From positions 1,771,283-1,835,282 of the forward strand of contig KL647314.1 of assembly GCA_000727475.1 (NCBI GenBank): a DNA stretch of 64,000 nt, written 5' to 3'. The DNA comes from Sarcocystis neurona. Its lineage: Eukaryota; Apicomplexa; Conoidasida; Eucoccidiorida; Sarcocystidae. Below are positions 1-10,880 of the stretch, piece by piece (the first letter of the stretch is position 1; each line of letters starts with the position of its first letter). Made by a program: the position numbers and the translations under genes. The notes under the pieces were generated by a model, which made no database searches, was not told the origin of the DNA, and saw only the letters and a list, made by a program, of their open reading frames with translations.

Positions 1-659
1 GTGTGCGGGCGTAGACACATATTTGTGTATGTTTTCGGCGAGTGACGGAAGCACGTATCCGGAAAGGGGAGAACGTGTATTTTGTATGTTGCTCCGTTTG
101 TGTGCGCCGAGGAAACGTACATGAAGACAGCCGAAGAAGGGGACGGAAGAGGAGGGGACACAGTGAGGTGTAGATACACTCGATGGAAGTGCTTCGTACG
201 GTTCTTCTGCTGTCAACGACGGAGTGGCTGGTGATTTGCTTCTCCTCTCTGCGTTTGTCTGAGGACGCAGATTTCCTGCTGCTGCTCGTGCGCGTCGTGC
301 CGGCAGCGCCCTGCGCTCCTGTGCTGCTGCTGCTCGCTCGCAACAACTGCTCACGCTCGTTCTCTGCGTTGCTGCGTCTCTCCTGCTGCTCTGCCGGTTG
401 GACGTGCTGCTGCTGTGTCTGGCCTGCTCCACTGCAGCGGTGCTTCCGACGTGCTGCTTCCGTAGCGTGGACACTGCTGCTGCTTCCCCTTTCCTGCATC
501 CCTGCTGCTGCTGTTGCTATGCCCCTTCGCCTGCTGTTTTCGGTCACTGTATAGCTTCTATGTTTTCCTCGTGGCGTTGCACATTCTCCATCTCCGCGCC
601 TGCTGCTGCAACTGCTGCAGTTGCTTCTCCTGTTTCCCTTCCGCTGCTGCTGCATACAG
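1..659 (+). other. intron of NOG2 entering from the left edge (no gene of its own seen)
   Basis: This stretch precedes the first NOG2 exon and must be intronic, because that exon opens in the middle of the protein. The left part is mixed-sequence DNA with TG-rich patches. From about 255 to 658 it becomes rich in CTG triplets and pyrimidines and ends in CATACAG, a good 3' splice site, at 659. Long open frames here are by-products of the CTG bias (Leu/Cys/Ala-rich) and I do not regard them as proteins. Confidence 0.7.
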
Positions 660-1024
660 GAACTCTACAAAGTCGTGGACGCTTCCGACGTCCTTGTACA
701 AGTGCTGGATGCGCGCGATCCCTTAGGCACGCGGTACGGCCCGCGTCACATATATACACACAGAGACATGCACACATGCGTATAAATCCGTATTAACTTA
801 TAGACGTGTCTCTTTTTCTCTCTCCATATATATATATATATATATATTTGCAAGTACGTACACCTCTTTACACATTCATGTATATACATATATATATATA
901 TATATGTATATGAATGTATATAGATATGCACATATTTGCGGTGATGTGCATGTCTAGCTGTTCGATTGTCTATGGATAAATATGCGTGCAAACGTGTGGA
1001 TAATGTGGCGCATACGTGCGTCAT

Positions 1025-1061
<37 letters not shown>

Positions 1062-1144
1062 CTCGAACGTATTGAGACTTGCACGTCCACAGGCGAACAC
1101 GGTTTTTGTCTTCCGCTCTGTTTTACTTCCCCCATGTTACATAC

Positions 1145-1175
<31 letters not shown>

Positions 1176-2225
1176 GTAGTTGCATATGATATAAATGTCG
1201 GTGACTACGGTAGGGCAACGAGATGTGATATGCAAAAGTGTAGGAAGCGCGCGCTCTATTGTTGGCTCAAATCTTCGTGTTTCCGTAGATATATTTGTAG
1301 AGGGAAACGAAGAGAGAAGCGTGTCGGTGTCTACGTGCATGCAAACGGGCGTCGTGTAACCAACGTACATAACGCCCACATATTTCTCTATTTTATCTTC
1401 GTGTCTTTTCCTCACACTCACCCTCCCTTTCTCTACTTATGTATACGCTTATACGCGTACATATACCTATTCATACCACATACATATATATGTATATATA
1501 TGTATATGTATGTATGTGTACTACCGGATGGCTATCGCCGAGTAGCTAAGAGATATTCTGCTTATATGTATACATATATATATATATATATATATGTACA
1601 TATATATATGTATATATATTTGTATGTATATCAGTGTAATATCGTGTGACTACTCCCCAGTAGCTAAGAGATACGCTTGAGTTTATATGTTCATATATAT
1701 ATATACATATTTGTATGCGTATCAGTGTATTTCAGGATGACTACTCCTCAGCGATTTGCTTTTACAGACGTGTGGGAAGAGAAGTTAACCAGGGGCGTCG
1801 CGCATACCACGCATTGCACGAGCACAGAGGCAGATATGACTGCGCGACAAGTCTTTATCAATTTTGCATGTGGAACGTTGCACACTTTATCTTGCCCGTG
1901 GCCTGCCCTGCTGCCCATAGAACCTCAGCAGCGCGGCGCCTGCAGCGCAAGAGCCGTAGCAACAGCAGCAAAAGGGGCGACAGCCACAACAGCAGCAACC
2001 TTCTGTGACCCTTACAGAGAAGCGATATCTGGGTAGCTAGTAGCGACTCCTACAGGCTGCCTAGCCACACAGATATGCCATACAGATATCATACACTACA
2101 GTCAAATAGCACTTGTTTAGTCCGTGGGCCAATATATATATAAAAATATCTGTCTGTCAGTATGACTATACGTAAGGTGAATGTATGTACGTACGCGGCC
2201 TGTATACACGTTAACTGGTGAATAC

Positions 2226-2257
<32 letters not shown>

Positions 2258-5200
2258 ATTCATATGTATACACACGTTAATTGGTGAACACATATATGTA
2301 TATATATGCTTGTATAAACGCATACATAGAGAATACACAGAAATATACGTATATATATACTTATATGCACGCATTTCGTTGTATTCTCTACGTATGTGTT
2401 CTAAGTCTTCATCGGCGAGTCGGTAGACGTGTGTATACGTGCACTGTTTTGGGAGCCCGCAGGATGACGCTGGTGCTATCGGCGCAGCTTCACTTGTGCC
2501 TGCTACGCACGTCTCCGTCTGTCCACGTAGATACGTGTACGTACTTCTGTTTTATTCTCCCGTTCGGACATTCTCTTCCGCTTACGCACGTTTACGTCTC
2601 TTCAAGTGTCCTCGTCTATGGACGTCCGTTTTATTTTCTTCTTGGGACACTGTCTCTCGCTCGCTCTGTCGCTCTGTCTCGGCGTGTATATATATGCGTA
2701 CGTATAGATGTGTGTACGTGTATATGCGTATGTGTGTGTGAGCATGTGTCCATACACGTGCTGATCCTTATGTGTAGAAGGGCATGCACCAGCATTCACG
2801 AAGGCGTAGGTAGTTGTGTGTTCGCATTCTTGCTTTGGCACGTGTACGTGTCTACATTCCTCTCCGTTTGAAGACAGAGGGGATTATATGTGGGGACGTC
2901 ATATGTTGTCGCTCGGTGCACATATCTACTTGCATGCGTGAAAAATCATACTCACGTTTCTGCATATATATATATATATATATATGTAGGGAGAGACAGA
3001 GAAAGATATTCGTGGGCGCGCATGTTGCGTGGTACTGGGTGTGGGCATGGCTGCTGCTGCTGCTACAGAGCACCGGCACTGCCACTGCTCTTGCAACCTG
3101 CTGCTGCTGCGTCTGGGTGGGGTTCTGATTGCAGGTGCCGACGGCTGGAACAGTACCTGCGCAAGCACAAGCAAGCCAAACATATTGTATTTCTTCTCAA
3201 CAAGGTGTGTCATATATACATATATATATATATACGTGAGGTACTCTGCCAGCAACTGGATATCGTCGTAGATAGTTGTCTGAAGGCTGCGCTATCTGCA
3301 CAAGAAAAAACCCAGTACCGCACACATATATAAAACAGAGGGCTGGGCGAGACACCGAAACTACTACTTGGCCAACTGCTTACGCACGTGTCCACACGTA
3401 TACATATATATATATGTATAATACGTGGCTCTGTTCTCTCTTGCTTGACTGCCCAGGTAGAAGTGCACGTCGTGTGTGCTCGTGACCGGGTGTAGGTACA
3501 CCAGGACCACAGGGGCAGCAGCCGTTGCAGTCCCCGCTGTGCGGTTGCTGCCCTTGCGCGCTTGACATCAAGGAGAATGTGTCACACACGTTTTCTCTCA
3601 GCACATGCTGCGCCACACATACGTCAACATTCGTACACACATATACGTGCATATGTGTACGTATATGCGTCTGTGGTTGTGCTTCTGTTTATTCTCACGT
3701 GGGGATATTGCACGTCTTTTCTCTCCGCACGTACTGCACCCCACAAACACGTCAAGACATATATATATATATGTATTGTCTGTTTATTGTCAGAATTTGA
3801 CATGTTGCATTTGCGCCTGCTGTGTCAGCGGGAAGGAAGAGATTGACGTCGGCGTCAGGCGTGAGATGCGGTGCGGAGTATACACGCCGTGGACAGTTGT
3901 CTGCTGCAGTCCCCACACACGCTTCACAAATATGCGGCAGTGCGCCTGTGCACACCCCCGCCGCCTACATGTGTGCAGACACACATGTACACATATGTGT
4001 GTCTATATATATCTATAGGTCCAAGGATACACGTGTGACCGGCTCTGCATAGACGTACCTATTGAGGTACATATATATATATCGTTTTACTACGTAAAGC
4101 GTGTTGACCTTTCAGTCTCCCAGGGCGTTGCGCGCGCAGGGGTGTTTTCTACGCAGTAGAATCGTAGAAGGGGTAAAGTACAGGTGCAGCCTTGTCGATG
4201 AAGTCTTGCCCCAGCGAGTGCGCGCGCCTGCTGTGTATTCGTCTCACGCCGAGTTGGCTTGCGGTACCTGACTGTAGCTTGAAAACTTCTATTAAAGCGT
4301 GCTGCTTCTGTAAATTTTTGCCAAGAAGACGATACATGTAAATACGGATATGTGTGTGTCTTTATACGAAGATGTACGTGTACGTATCAGTATCATACCT
4401 GTCTTCTCGTACTTCTCGTATACTGCCGCGCTGACGGAGTTCACTGTGCGGTATCCGAATGAGTTGCTGTTTCTGCATGTACGCAGAGAAGAACACTTTC
4501 TCGGTACACATCTCCCTTGTAGATATATATAGGTACATATATATGTGTATATATATATGATTATCTGTAAATACACATATATATATATATATGTGTACTT
4601 GCGCCTTTCGCAGATATCACGCTATGCCAAGGTGTTGCATCGTCGTATGTACACAGGTGGAGAGTCCATGCGTCTGTGTATATGTTTGTGTGTGTATATA
4701 TACCTGTATACATACGTATATATATATATATATGTATATCTTTGGGAGATCTGCAAGATGCGCACACATCGATAGAGTAGACAACAGAAAGTAGTTGCAC
4801 ATGCGTGCAGGCGAGTATATCTGTTGGCGAATGCTGCCTGCAGGTGGACTTGATCCCGGCGCATGTGGCGCGGTTGTGGGTTCAGCTGCTGAGCAAAGAG
4901 GCACCGACGCTGCTCTTCCAAGCCAAACGGCAGGAAAGACCCGCTGGGAAGCTGCAGCTTTTTCAGTTGCTGCGGTAAACTCCACCAACGTTTCCGATGA
5001 CTATTCATATATATATATATATATGCATGCACGTGTGTGCGTCTGCGCGCATGCAGATACCGCCTATTTATGTATCTGAAGGAGTGCCTGAGTGGATAGT
5101 GTGTGGGTGCGTGCTGCTTTTTTGTGACTTTCGTGAAAGCAGCTGGCAACAGAACTACACACGAGACCACCTTTTCTTTCTCTCTCAGTAACAGGCGTCT

Positions 5201-8200
5201 CGTGTATAAATGCGTATTGGCTAACTAGGCGCGTGTGTGCATACGTGGCTGCGTATCAACGTGTTTGTGTCTCTCTCTGTCTGTCCCTCTGTCTCTCTCT
5301 CTATATATGTAAGCATGTGTATGTGTTACTCTTTCTTGTATAGGAGAGCGATGTATATATGCTCACGTGACTATATATGTACAAGGATATGTGTTATGCT
5401 GGTGCAAGCACACGAGAGCTGCGGGACAGCGGTTGCCGATTGGTGCGGCGCCGTGTGTATGGCCAAGGGCGGGGCCGTCCCGCTGTCTTAGAACGACTGC
5501 CCGTCTTGTGGTTGCAGCCACATGTGTTTGGAGTATAAGACAAATCGTTTCCTTTTTACTGCGTATATTTGTTTAGACGTGCGTGCGTGGTCTGGCTCTC
5601 GGCGGCACGGCGTGGACGCCCCTGCGTTTGGGGCGTGCTGTCAACCCCCTCCCGTGTCACCTCTCTTGGTGCCAAGTACTTCTCCTCTTCGAGTCGTGCT
5701 AAATATATGTTGGGTACACATATGTATATATATATATATATATATAGTATGTGTGAACACTCAGGATGTGCGTATACATGTGCGTGCACGAGGGGCGGTC
5801 AGAGCCACGTGTTGTGTAACGCTTCAGAGGGTTTGTGGTACTCACTGCGCGTCTTCGGTGCTTCACGCGGGGTGTACATACACCGGAGAGAGCACAGTCG
5901 CATGGCAGCGTGTGAAGACACAGATGGGAGTTCGTGTGACTGTCAAATGTAGCGCCCAGAGAAACGCGCACAAACTTCGTTGCAACGTGGTCGTGCGGGA
6001 TGCTGCTTGCTGGCCTGTGTGTCTGGCAGGTAATAACACGTCCCGTTGCGTTCCTCGTTTTGTTGCTCTACCTTTGTGTCTGTGTGTCTGTCTCTATGTG
6101 CGTGTGTGTGTCTGTTTACCCGTCCGCCTGTGTGGCGGTATCTTTATCTGCGTAGACGCTTTGGTGTTGGTTTACACGAACGCGTAGACGTCGTTGTCCA
6201 CCGTGTTGAATAACGACATGACGCTGGGACTGTGGCTGTTGCGGGGGGCTGTATGTACACCGCGTCGTGCGCAGAGCCGGTTCCCGGCTCCACGCAATGG
6301 TCGGACTGTGCACATATTTTGTGGCATGCAGGAGCTGATATTTGTTGTGCCGTCGCAGCATGTCAGGGATGTGAAGCTTCTGTAATGCGGCTACATGTTC
6401 GTGACAGCCCGGAACGTGGCCGCGAGCCTTCGTGCGGGCATGGGCTGCTGGTTTCGCGTGTCTGTGTGTGTGGTGTACGTACACCGCAGACAGTACGCAC
6501 AGCTGATGGCGGACAAGAAGCATGTTTCCGTCGGATTTATCGGATACCCGAATGTAGGCAAGAGTTCAATTATAAATGCTCTGCGTAACAAGCAGGTGTG
6601 CGCAGCGGCACCCGTTCCTGGACACGTAAGTCGTCTATTCGTTCTCTCCTCTCGGATAACTATCACTTGTCAGGTGTCACCTACGTAGAAGAACAGGTGC
6701 ATGCGACGTGACATACCGAAAAATTCGCCGCCGCTGCGAGAACCCTTTTCTGTCAAGAGTCCTGTGCAACCCTCATATTTTCTTCTCCGGGTGCCGCTTT
6801 GTCCTCCGCGGTGAAGACCGAACGGTCAACGGGTGGAGTTCGCATTGCATCCTTTCTCTTTGCCCTCCTTCTCTTTTCTGTGAGAAACCTCTTCCGCTCT
6901 CCCCGCTGTATTTCTCTCTGTCACTCTCTGTACATCCTGTCGCGTCCCCCGCCTCCCATGCGGTTCTTCCACGGCGCTCCCAGCAGGAACCAACACGGCG
7001 CAGTAACCACCTGCATACTTGAGCTGACAAAGCACTGCATGCGTATGTGACTTGCTACGTGTATCTACGTGAATAGAGATGTGTTAATCTATATGCAGGA
7101 GAGAAGACGAGGAGTGACTTGCAGGCGTAGAACGGAGATTTGTAGAATTCACGCTATTGTCGAGAAGTGCGGAAGACTTGGATTGTTGCGGTAGAAGTAG
7201 TGGTAGGACTTGGTAATCGTCTTTACGAGAAGTACTGCAGAGCGTATTGTTATTCACGAAGGTAGTATACGTTGTGTGTTGATGCGACATACGTAGGAAT
7301 ATGCGTGTATTCCTGTCTTCATATTTGTGTGTGTGTGTGTGTATGTATCTGTATGTGTACATGTGTATATATATATATATATATGTACGTGTATGTACAC
7401 AAGTACGTACGTGTATGTGTATATATGTATACATGCGTATGACGTTCTACACATGCGTACGTATGTGCAGAAGTACCACGAAATTAATTACTAGTAGTAG
7501 TTATGTTAGTGCGGTCCGCGGAAGCAATGGGAGGATAAGTATAGAAGCAGGGGTAACGAAGAAAAACTTCAGTGGAGCAAGGTTGTCAATCGAGCTTAAC
7601 TGCGTACCGCACAACAGCAGCAACAGAGCTGCAACTGAAGAAGAAGGATAGCTGGCGCATCGGAAGAAACAGCACACTCCTCGCAACGTAAGCGACAGCA
7701 GGAGGAGAAGTTGCAGCATCAGCAGCAGCAGCAGGAGCAGCATTGACAGTTGTAGTAGCTGCACCGTGAGACCAGTAACAGTGCCCGGAAGCAGAAGGAA
7801 GGGCGGAAGCGCAGGCAGCAGCAGCAGTGAAGAGAAAGGGATAGCAGCAGCAAAATGGATGTTTTTGTCGTGGCAGGTATGTCCAAGTCGCTGCGGCTGC
7901 TGGAGCATCTGCCAGGTGCATCTCGTGTGCTGCGCAGCTGAAAATGACGTGCTGTTGCGTGTCGATTCTGCAGGAAACGAAGGTGTGATGAGAGGAGAGC
8001 ACAGGTGAAGTAGGAATTGATCTGCCTGGGTTGCTCATGCATGTCGCGCTTCCCTCGCTCTGTTGAACATTTTTTGCTTCGGTGGTGCTGCAGACGCGGG
8101 TATGGCAGTACGTGGCATTGACAAAGCGACTGTATTTAATCGACTGCCCCGGCGTGGTCCCTGCGTCGGAGGACATATCAGATTCTCTCAAGGTAAGCGT

Positions 8201-10880
8201 TTCTCTATTTGAGTCTTCGTCAGTCGAGTGCTTCGTCGCTTCTCTCGTCCTCGTCTTTTTCCTGTTTTCTGCTTCTCTACGTTGCTTTGGCCTTTCTTGG
8301 CCTTCTTTTTAGCGTCTGCGATTCCGCTTTCTCCTTTTTCTTCGCCTTCTTCTTCTGCGTCACCTTGACCGTGGGGTCTGCGTTTGCAGTTCCGATTCTC
8401 CGCTGCATGCTGCTTGTGTTGCTGGTGCTGCTATCCGTGGGTTCTGCTTCGCCATCGCTGCGCGTGCTGCTGCTGCGCTGGCGGTAACACGCGTTCTGCG
8501 GCGTACACTGCTGCTGCTCGTGCAGGTTCTACGGGGAGTGGTGCGCCCAGAAAGAATACAATGTCCTGAGGAGCACATTGATGAACTGCTCCGTCGCGTG
8601 CAGCCGTAAGTGATTCTTTAGAAGAGAAGTGAGGAATGTTGACTATTAAATAGTGAAGGCGTCTCCGTTCTCGTTTAGTGTTCAGGCATCTGCCGCGACC
8701 AAGTCGCTCCCGCATGGTGCACGGGGTTACGTGCTCCAACTCGTGCAGCAAGTCGCCTTCTCCGGCCGCCTGCTCGTAGAAATTTAAGTGAGACAGGCGG
8801 CAGTGTGGTTTTGCGGGTCTACGCAGACATTTAAAGAGTAGACGCGTTCGTGTATATGTATGAATATATATATCTATGCACGTGCGAGTATTTGTACAGA
8901 GTGTGCGACATCCGCACCAGGGTTGTAAATGCACATATGTGTACATCTCAAATAGCCCTCATGTTTCTGTGTCATTTTCGACAGTGCCAAGAGAACGCAC
9001 ATGCCTGTACGCTGGCGCCACGTGTCTCTTTTGCATGTAAACACAAATTAGCGGCTCTCGACTGCGATGCGACACGACTCAGAGGCGCGTGAGTGTGGGG
9101 TGTGTCAGTTCCACTCATCTTGGGGCTCCCTCTTCTTCAATTGCAAGCGCCTGAATATACATCATATTCACTGTCCCCACAGACCTGTGCATACGTGAGT
9201 AGTTAGGATACCAAAGTCTGTATGTAGTGTATATTGTATGTGCCAAGACACAGCAGCGGTGCAAATGTATGGACACTTATACAGAGGCTGGAGTGCATCG
9301 TGTATGCAAACGTGTCGCAGATATATGTATTAATGTTTGTGTGTGGTAAATGGACACAGAATAAACGCTGAACGATGCTGCTGGTGTGGTGCAGGGACCA
9401 CCTGCGAGCGCGCTACGGGCTGCCCGACTCATGCGTGTGGGGTAGCGCAGAAGATTTCTTGGATATGTTGGCGAAGAAAAAGGGAAGGCTTCGAAGAGGT
9501 GGAGAACCAGATATTTCCACAACTGCACGAATCGGTAAGCAGCGCCCGAAGCAGGCCGAGCAGCAAGCGGAAACACCGACAAGCAGTGCGAGCAGCTTCT
9601 GCAGCAGGAGAGCTCAGAAGAAAGGAATGTCTGGGCAGCGGAACAGCCGCGCGTATTTGTGACTGTGCGCGGCGTCAGGAAGAGGAGGAGGGGAAGCAGC
9701 AGCAGCAGCGCTCAGGAAGAAGCAGCAGGTTAGCAGCAATAACCGTAGCAGCAGTATGTAGGTGGAGTAGCGAAAGGAAGCAGCGCTTCGTCAAGAGCAG
9801 GCGCAGGTTGAGGGTTAACAAGTAACGACTGTGTCAGGTGACCACAGTAGTAGAAAGTGAGGAGGCAGGAGAATGGGAGGTATGTGTTCTCGAGCTTTCT
9901 AGAGGCTTATGAAGTTCAGTTACTATATATGTGTGTGTGTGTGTGTCTGCGTCTGTGTTCTATGTCTGCGTCTCTGTGTCTCTCTGTGTTCGTGTCTGTG
10001 CGTCTGTGTCTATCGGTGTATATGTCTGTGTCTGTGTCTGTCTGTGTGCATGTCTGTGGGTCTGTCCCTATCTCCGTACACGTCTGAGCCTCTGTGTGTG
10101 TGTATATATATGTAAGATCAATTTCTGATCGTCACCGTGCATACGTCTTGTCTGTGATTGTCAACAAACGCATCTGACATTCATCTGTGTATGTGTGCCG
10201 TGCATATCACCGACGTGTGTTTCTTGTCAGGTCATTGCTCAGATATATTACTTGCGTAATTGTGTACACACAGAAGAATAAGGGAGGCGCACGTGTGTGT
10301 ACGTTTGACGTTTTCACTATATACATTCTTCGTTGACTACTCTAAAGGTATATTCGTGTGGGGTTGTCTTCATATTCGTGTGTTATACACTGCAGTGCTG
10401 TACGACCTCCAGCGAGGCCGTCTGCCGTATTTCGTGCCCCCTCCGTCTGCTGACGGTGAGTCCCGACCAGCAACTTCAGCAGTTGCAGCAGCACAAGACG
10501 CAGCAGCAGCGGCACCGGCGGGAGAATCGGCAGCACCGGCAGGAAGTGATGCGGCGGCCTCAACGGCTGGTGCTGCTGGTGCGTCCGGAGCGGATGGAGA
10601 AGTAACAGGAACTGCAGCAGCCTCCGAAGCAACAGTGGTTGCAACAGGCTTGAGAGGTGAACGGCAGCGGAAGAAGCGACGCGCAGAAGCAACTACTGAT
10701 GACCTTTCGGCGGCGGGAGCAGCAGCAGAGCAGGCAGTAGCAACAGTCGCAGCAGGAGGAGCAACGGAGGAAAAGGGAGCAAAAGCATCGGGCGGCGGAG
10801 TGAAGGAAGGCGCATGCGCAGTGGAGGCTTCGAAGAAGCGGAGGCGTGCGGTTGAGCAAAGTATCAAAGCGACTTCTTGA
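660..10880 (+). CDS. NOG2: nucleolar GTP-binding protein 2 (NOG2/GNL2), 5'-truncated by window edge, 8 exons
   Basis: Circularly permuted GTPase needed for late nucleolar/nuclear maturation of the 60S pre-ribosome. Exons read from splice sites and homology are 660-733, 3135-3204, 4844-4974, 6490-6625, 8094-8192, 8526-8605, 9395-9534 and 10396-10880. They sum to 1215 nt, 404 codons plus stop, with every junction in phase and GT/AG borders. Counting from the first visible codon: [11 protein letters not shown] at 15-25; G4 motif NKVD at 47-50, split by an intron; G1 motif GYPNVGKSS at 110-118; G3 DCPG at 154-157; the family block [11 protein letters not shown] after 250. G4 before G1 is the permuted order expected. 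The N-terminal NGP1NT part lies upstream of the window. The last ~140 residues are Ala/Gly-rich with two basic patches, unlike the acidic tail of yeast or animal homologues. After the P-loop region the family's PGET reads PGHT. Family identity is very sure; the 3' end is less sure. Confidence 0.93.
1524..1760 (+). repeat. imperfect ~110-bp tandem repeat in NOG2 intron
   Basis: The phrase AGTAGCTAAGAGATA occurs near 1541 and again near 1659, each followed by a TATATG/TA block and a TATCAGTGTA phrase; a third partial start (GACTACTCC.CAG) occurs at 1648 and 1738. The spacing is about 110-120 bp. Confidence 0.6.
1738..2036 (+). CDS. possible nested small ORF or alternative exon inside NOG2 intron (99 codons)
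   Basis: An open frame starts with ATG at 1738, right after a good 3' splice site (GTATTTCAG ending 1735), and stops at 2036. The product begins [17 protein letters not shown] and turns Ala/Thr-rich. A second frame over the same DNA (to 2008) is also open and looks protein-like. I recognise neither. The NOG2 reading frame joins perfectly without this segment, so it is not needed for NOG2; it may be a cryptic exon, a small gene, or chance in CAG-biased DNA. Confidence 0.25.
3489..3502. repeat. degenerate copy of the GGTGTACGTACACC palindrome
   Basis: GGTGTAGGTACACC, one mismatch, in the intron downstream of the second NOG2 exon in the window. Confidence 0.7.
5871..5884. repeat. degenerate copy of the GGTGTACGTACACC palindrome
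   Basis: GGTGTACATACACC, one mismatch, followed by GGAGAG; in the NOG2 intron before the P-loop exon. A weaker copy lies at about 6248-6261. Confidence 0.7.
6472..6485. repeat. palindrome GGTGTACGTACACC, exact copy, at NOG2 splice acceptor
   Basis: Perfect 14-bp inverted repeat. It ends three bases before the AG (6488-6489) that opens the P-loop exon of NOG2, so it overlaps the 3' splice region. Confidence 0.9.
9926..10112 (+). repeat. degenerate TG/TCTG microsatellite
   Basis: About 190 bp of TGTG, TCTGTG and TCTCTG steps on the + strand inside the last NOG2 intron (9535-10395). No coding signal. Confidence 0.8.

Larger units (their letters stand above)
826..2257. repeat. cluster of TA dinucleotide microsatellites in NOG2 intron
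   Basis: The first complete NOG2 intron (734-3134) carries pure or nearly pure TA runs at about 826-848, 1027-1057, 1148-1174, 1566-1620 and 2225-2257, joined by TATG/TACA-rich DNA. Translating these gives the Tyr-Ile repeats seen in many spurious open frames across the window. Confidence 0.9.

Noticed and set aside
183..796. Leu/Cys/Ser-rich open frames on + before the first NOG2 exon
   Set aside because: They are read from the CTG/pyrimidine intron tract and one overlaps the true NOG2 exon in the wrong frame.
746..1649. Frames full of Tyr-Ile repeats throughout TA tracts (also 2117-2426, 4545-5170, 16450-16970, 55098-55759, 58699-59386)
   Set aside because: They are direct translations of TA/TATG microsatellites and carry no protein signal.
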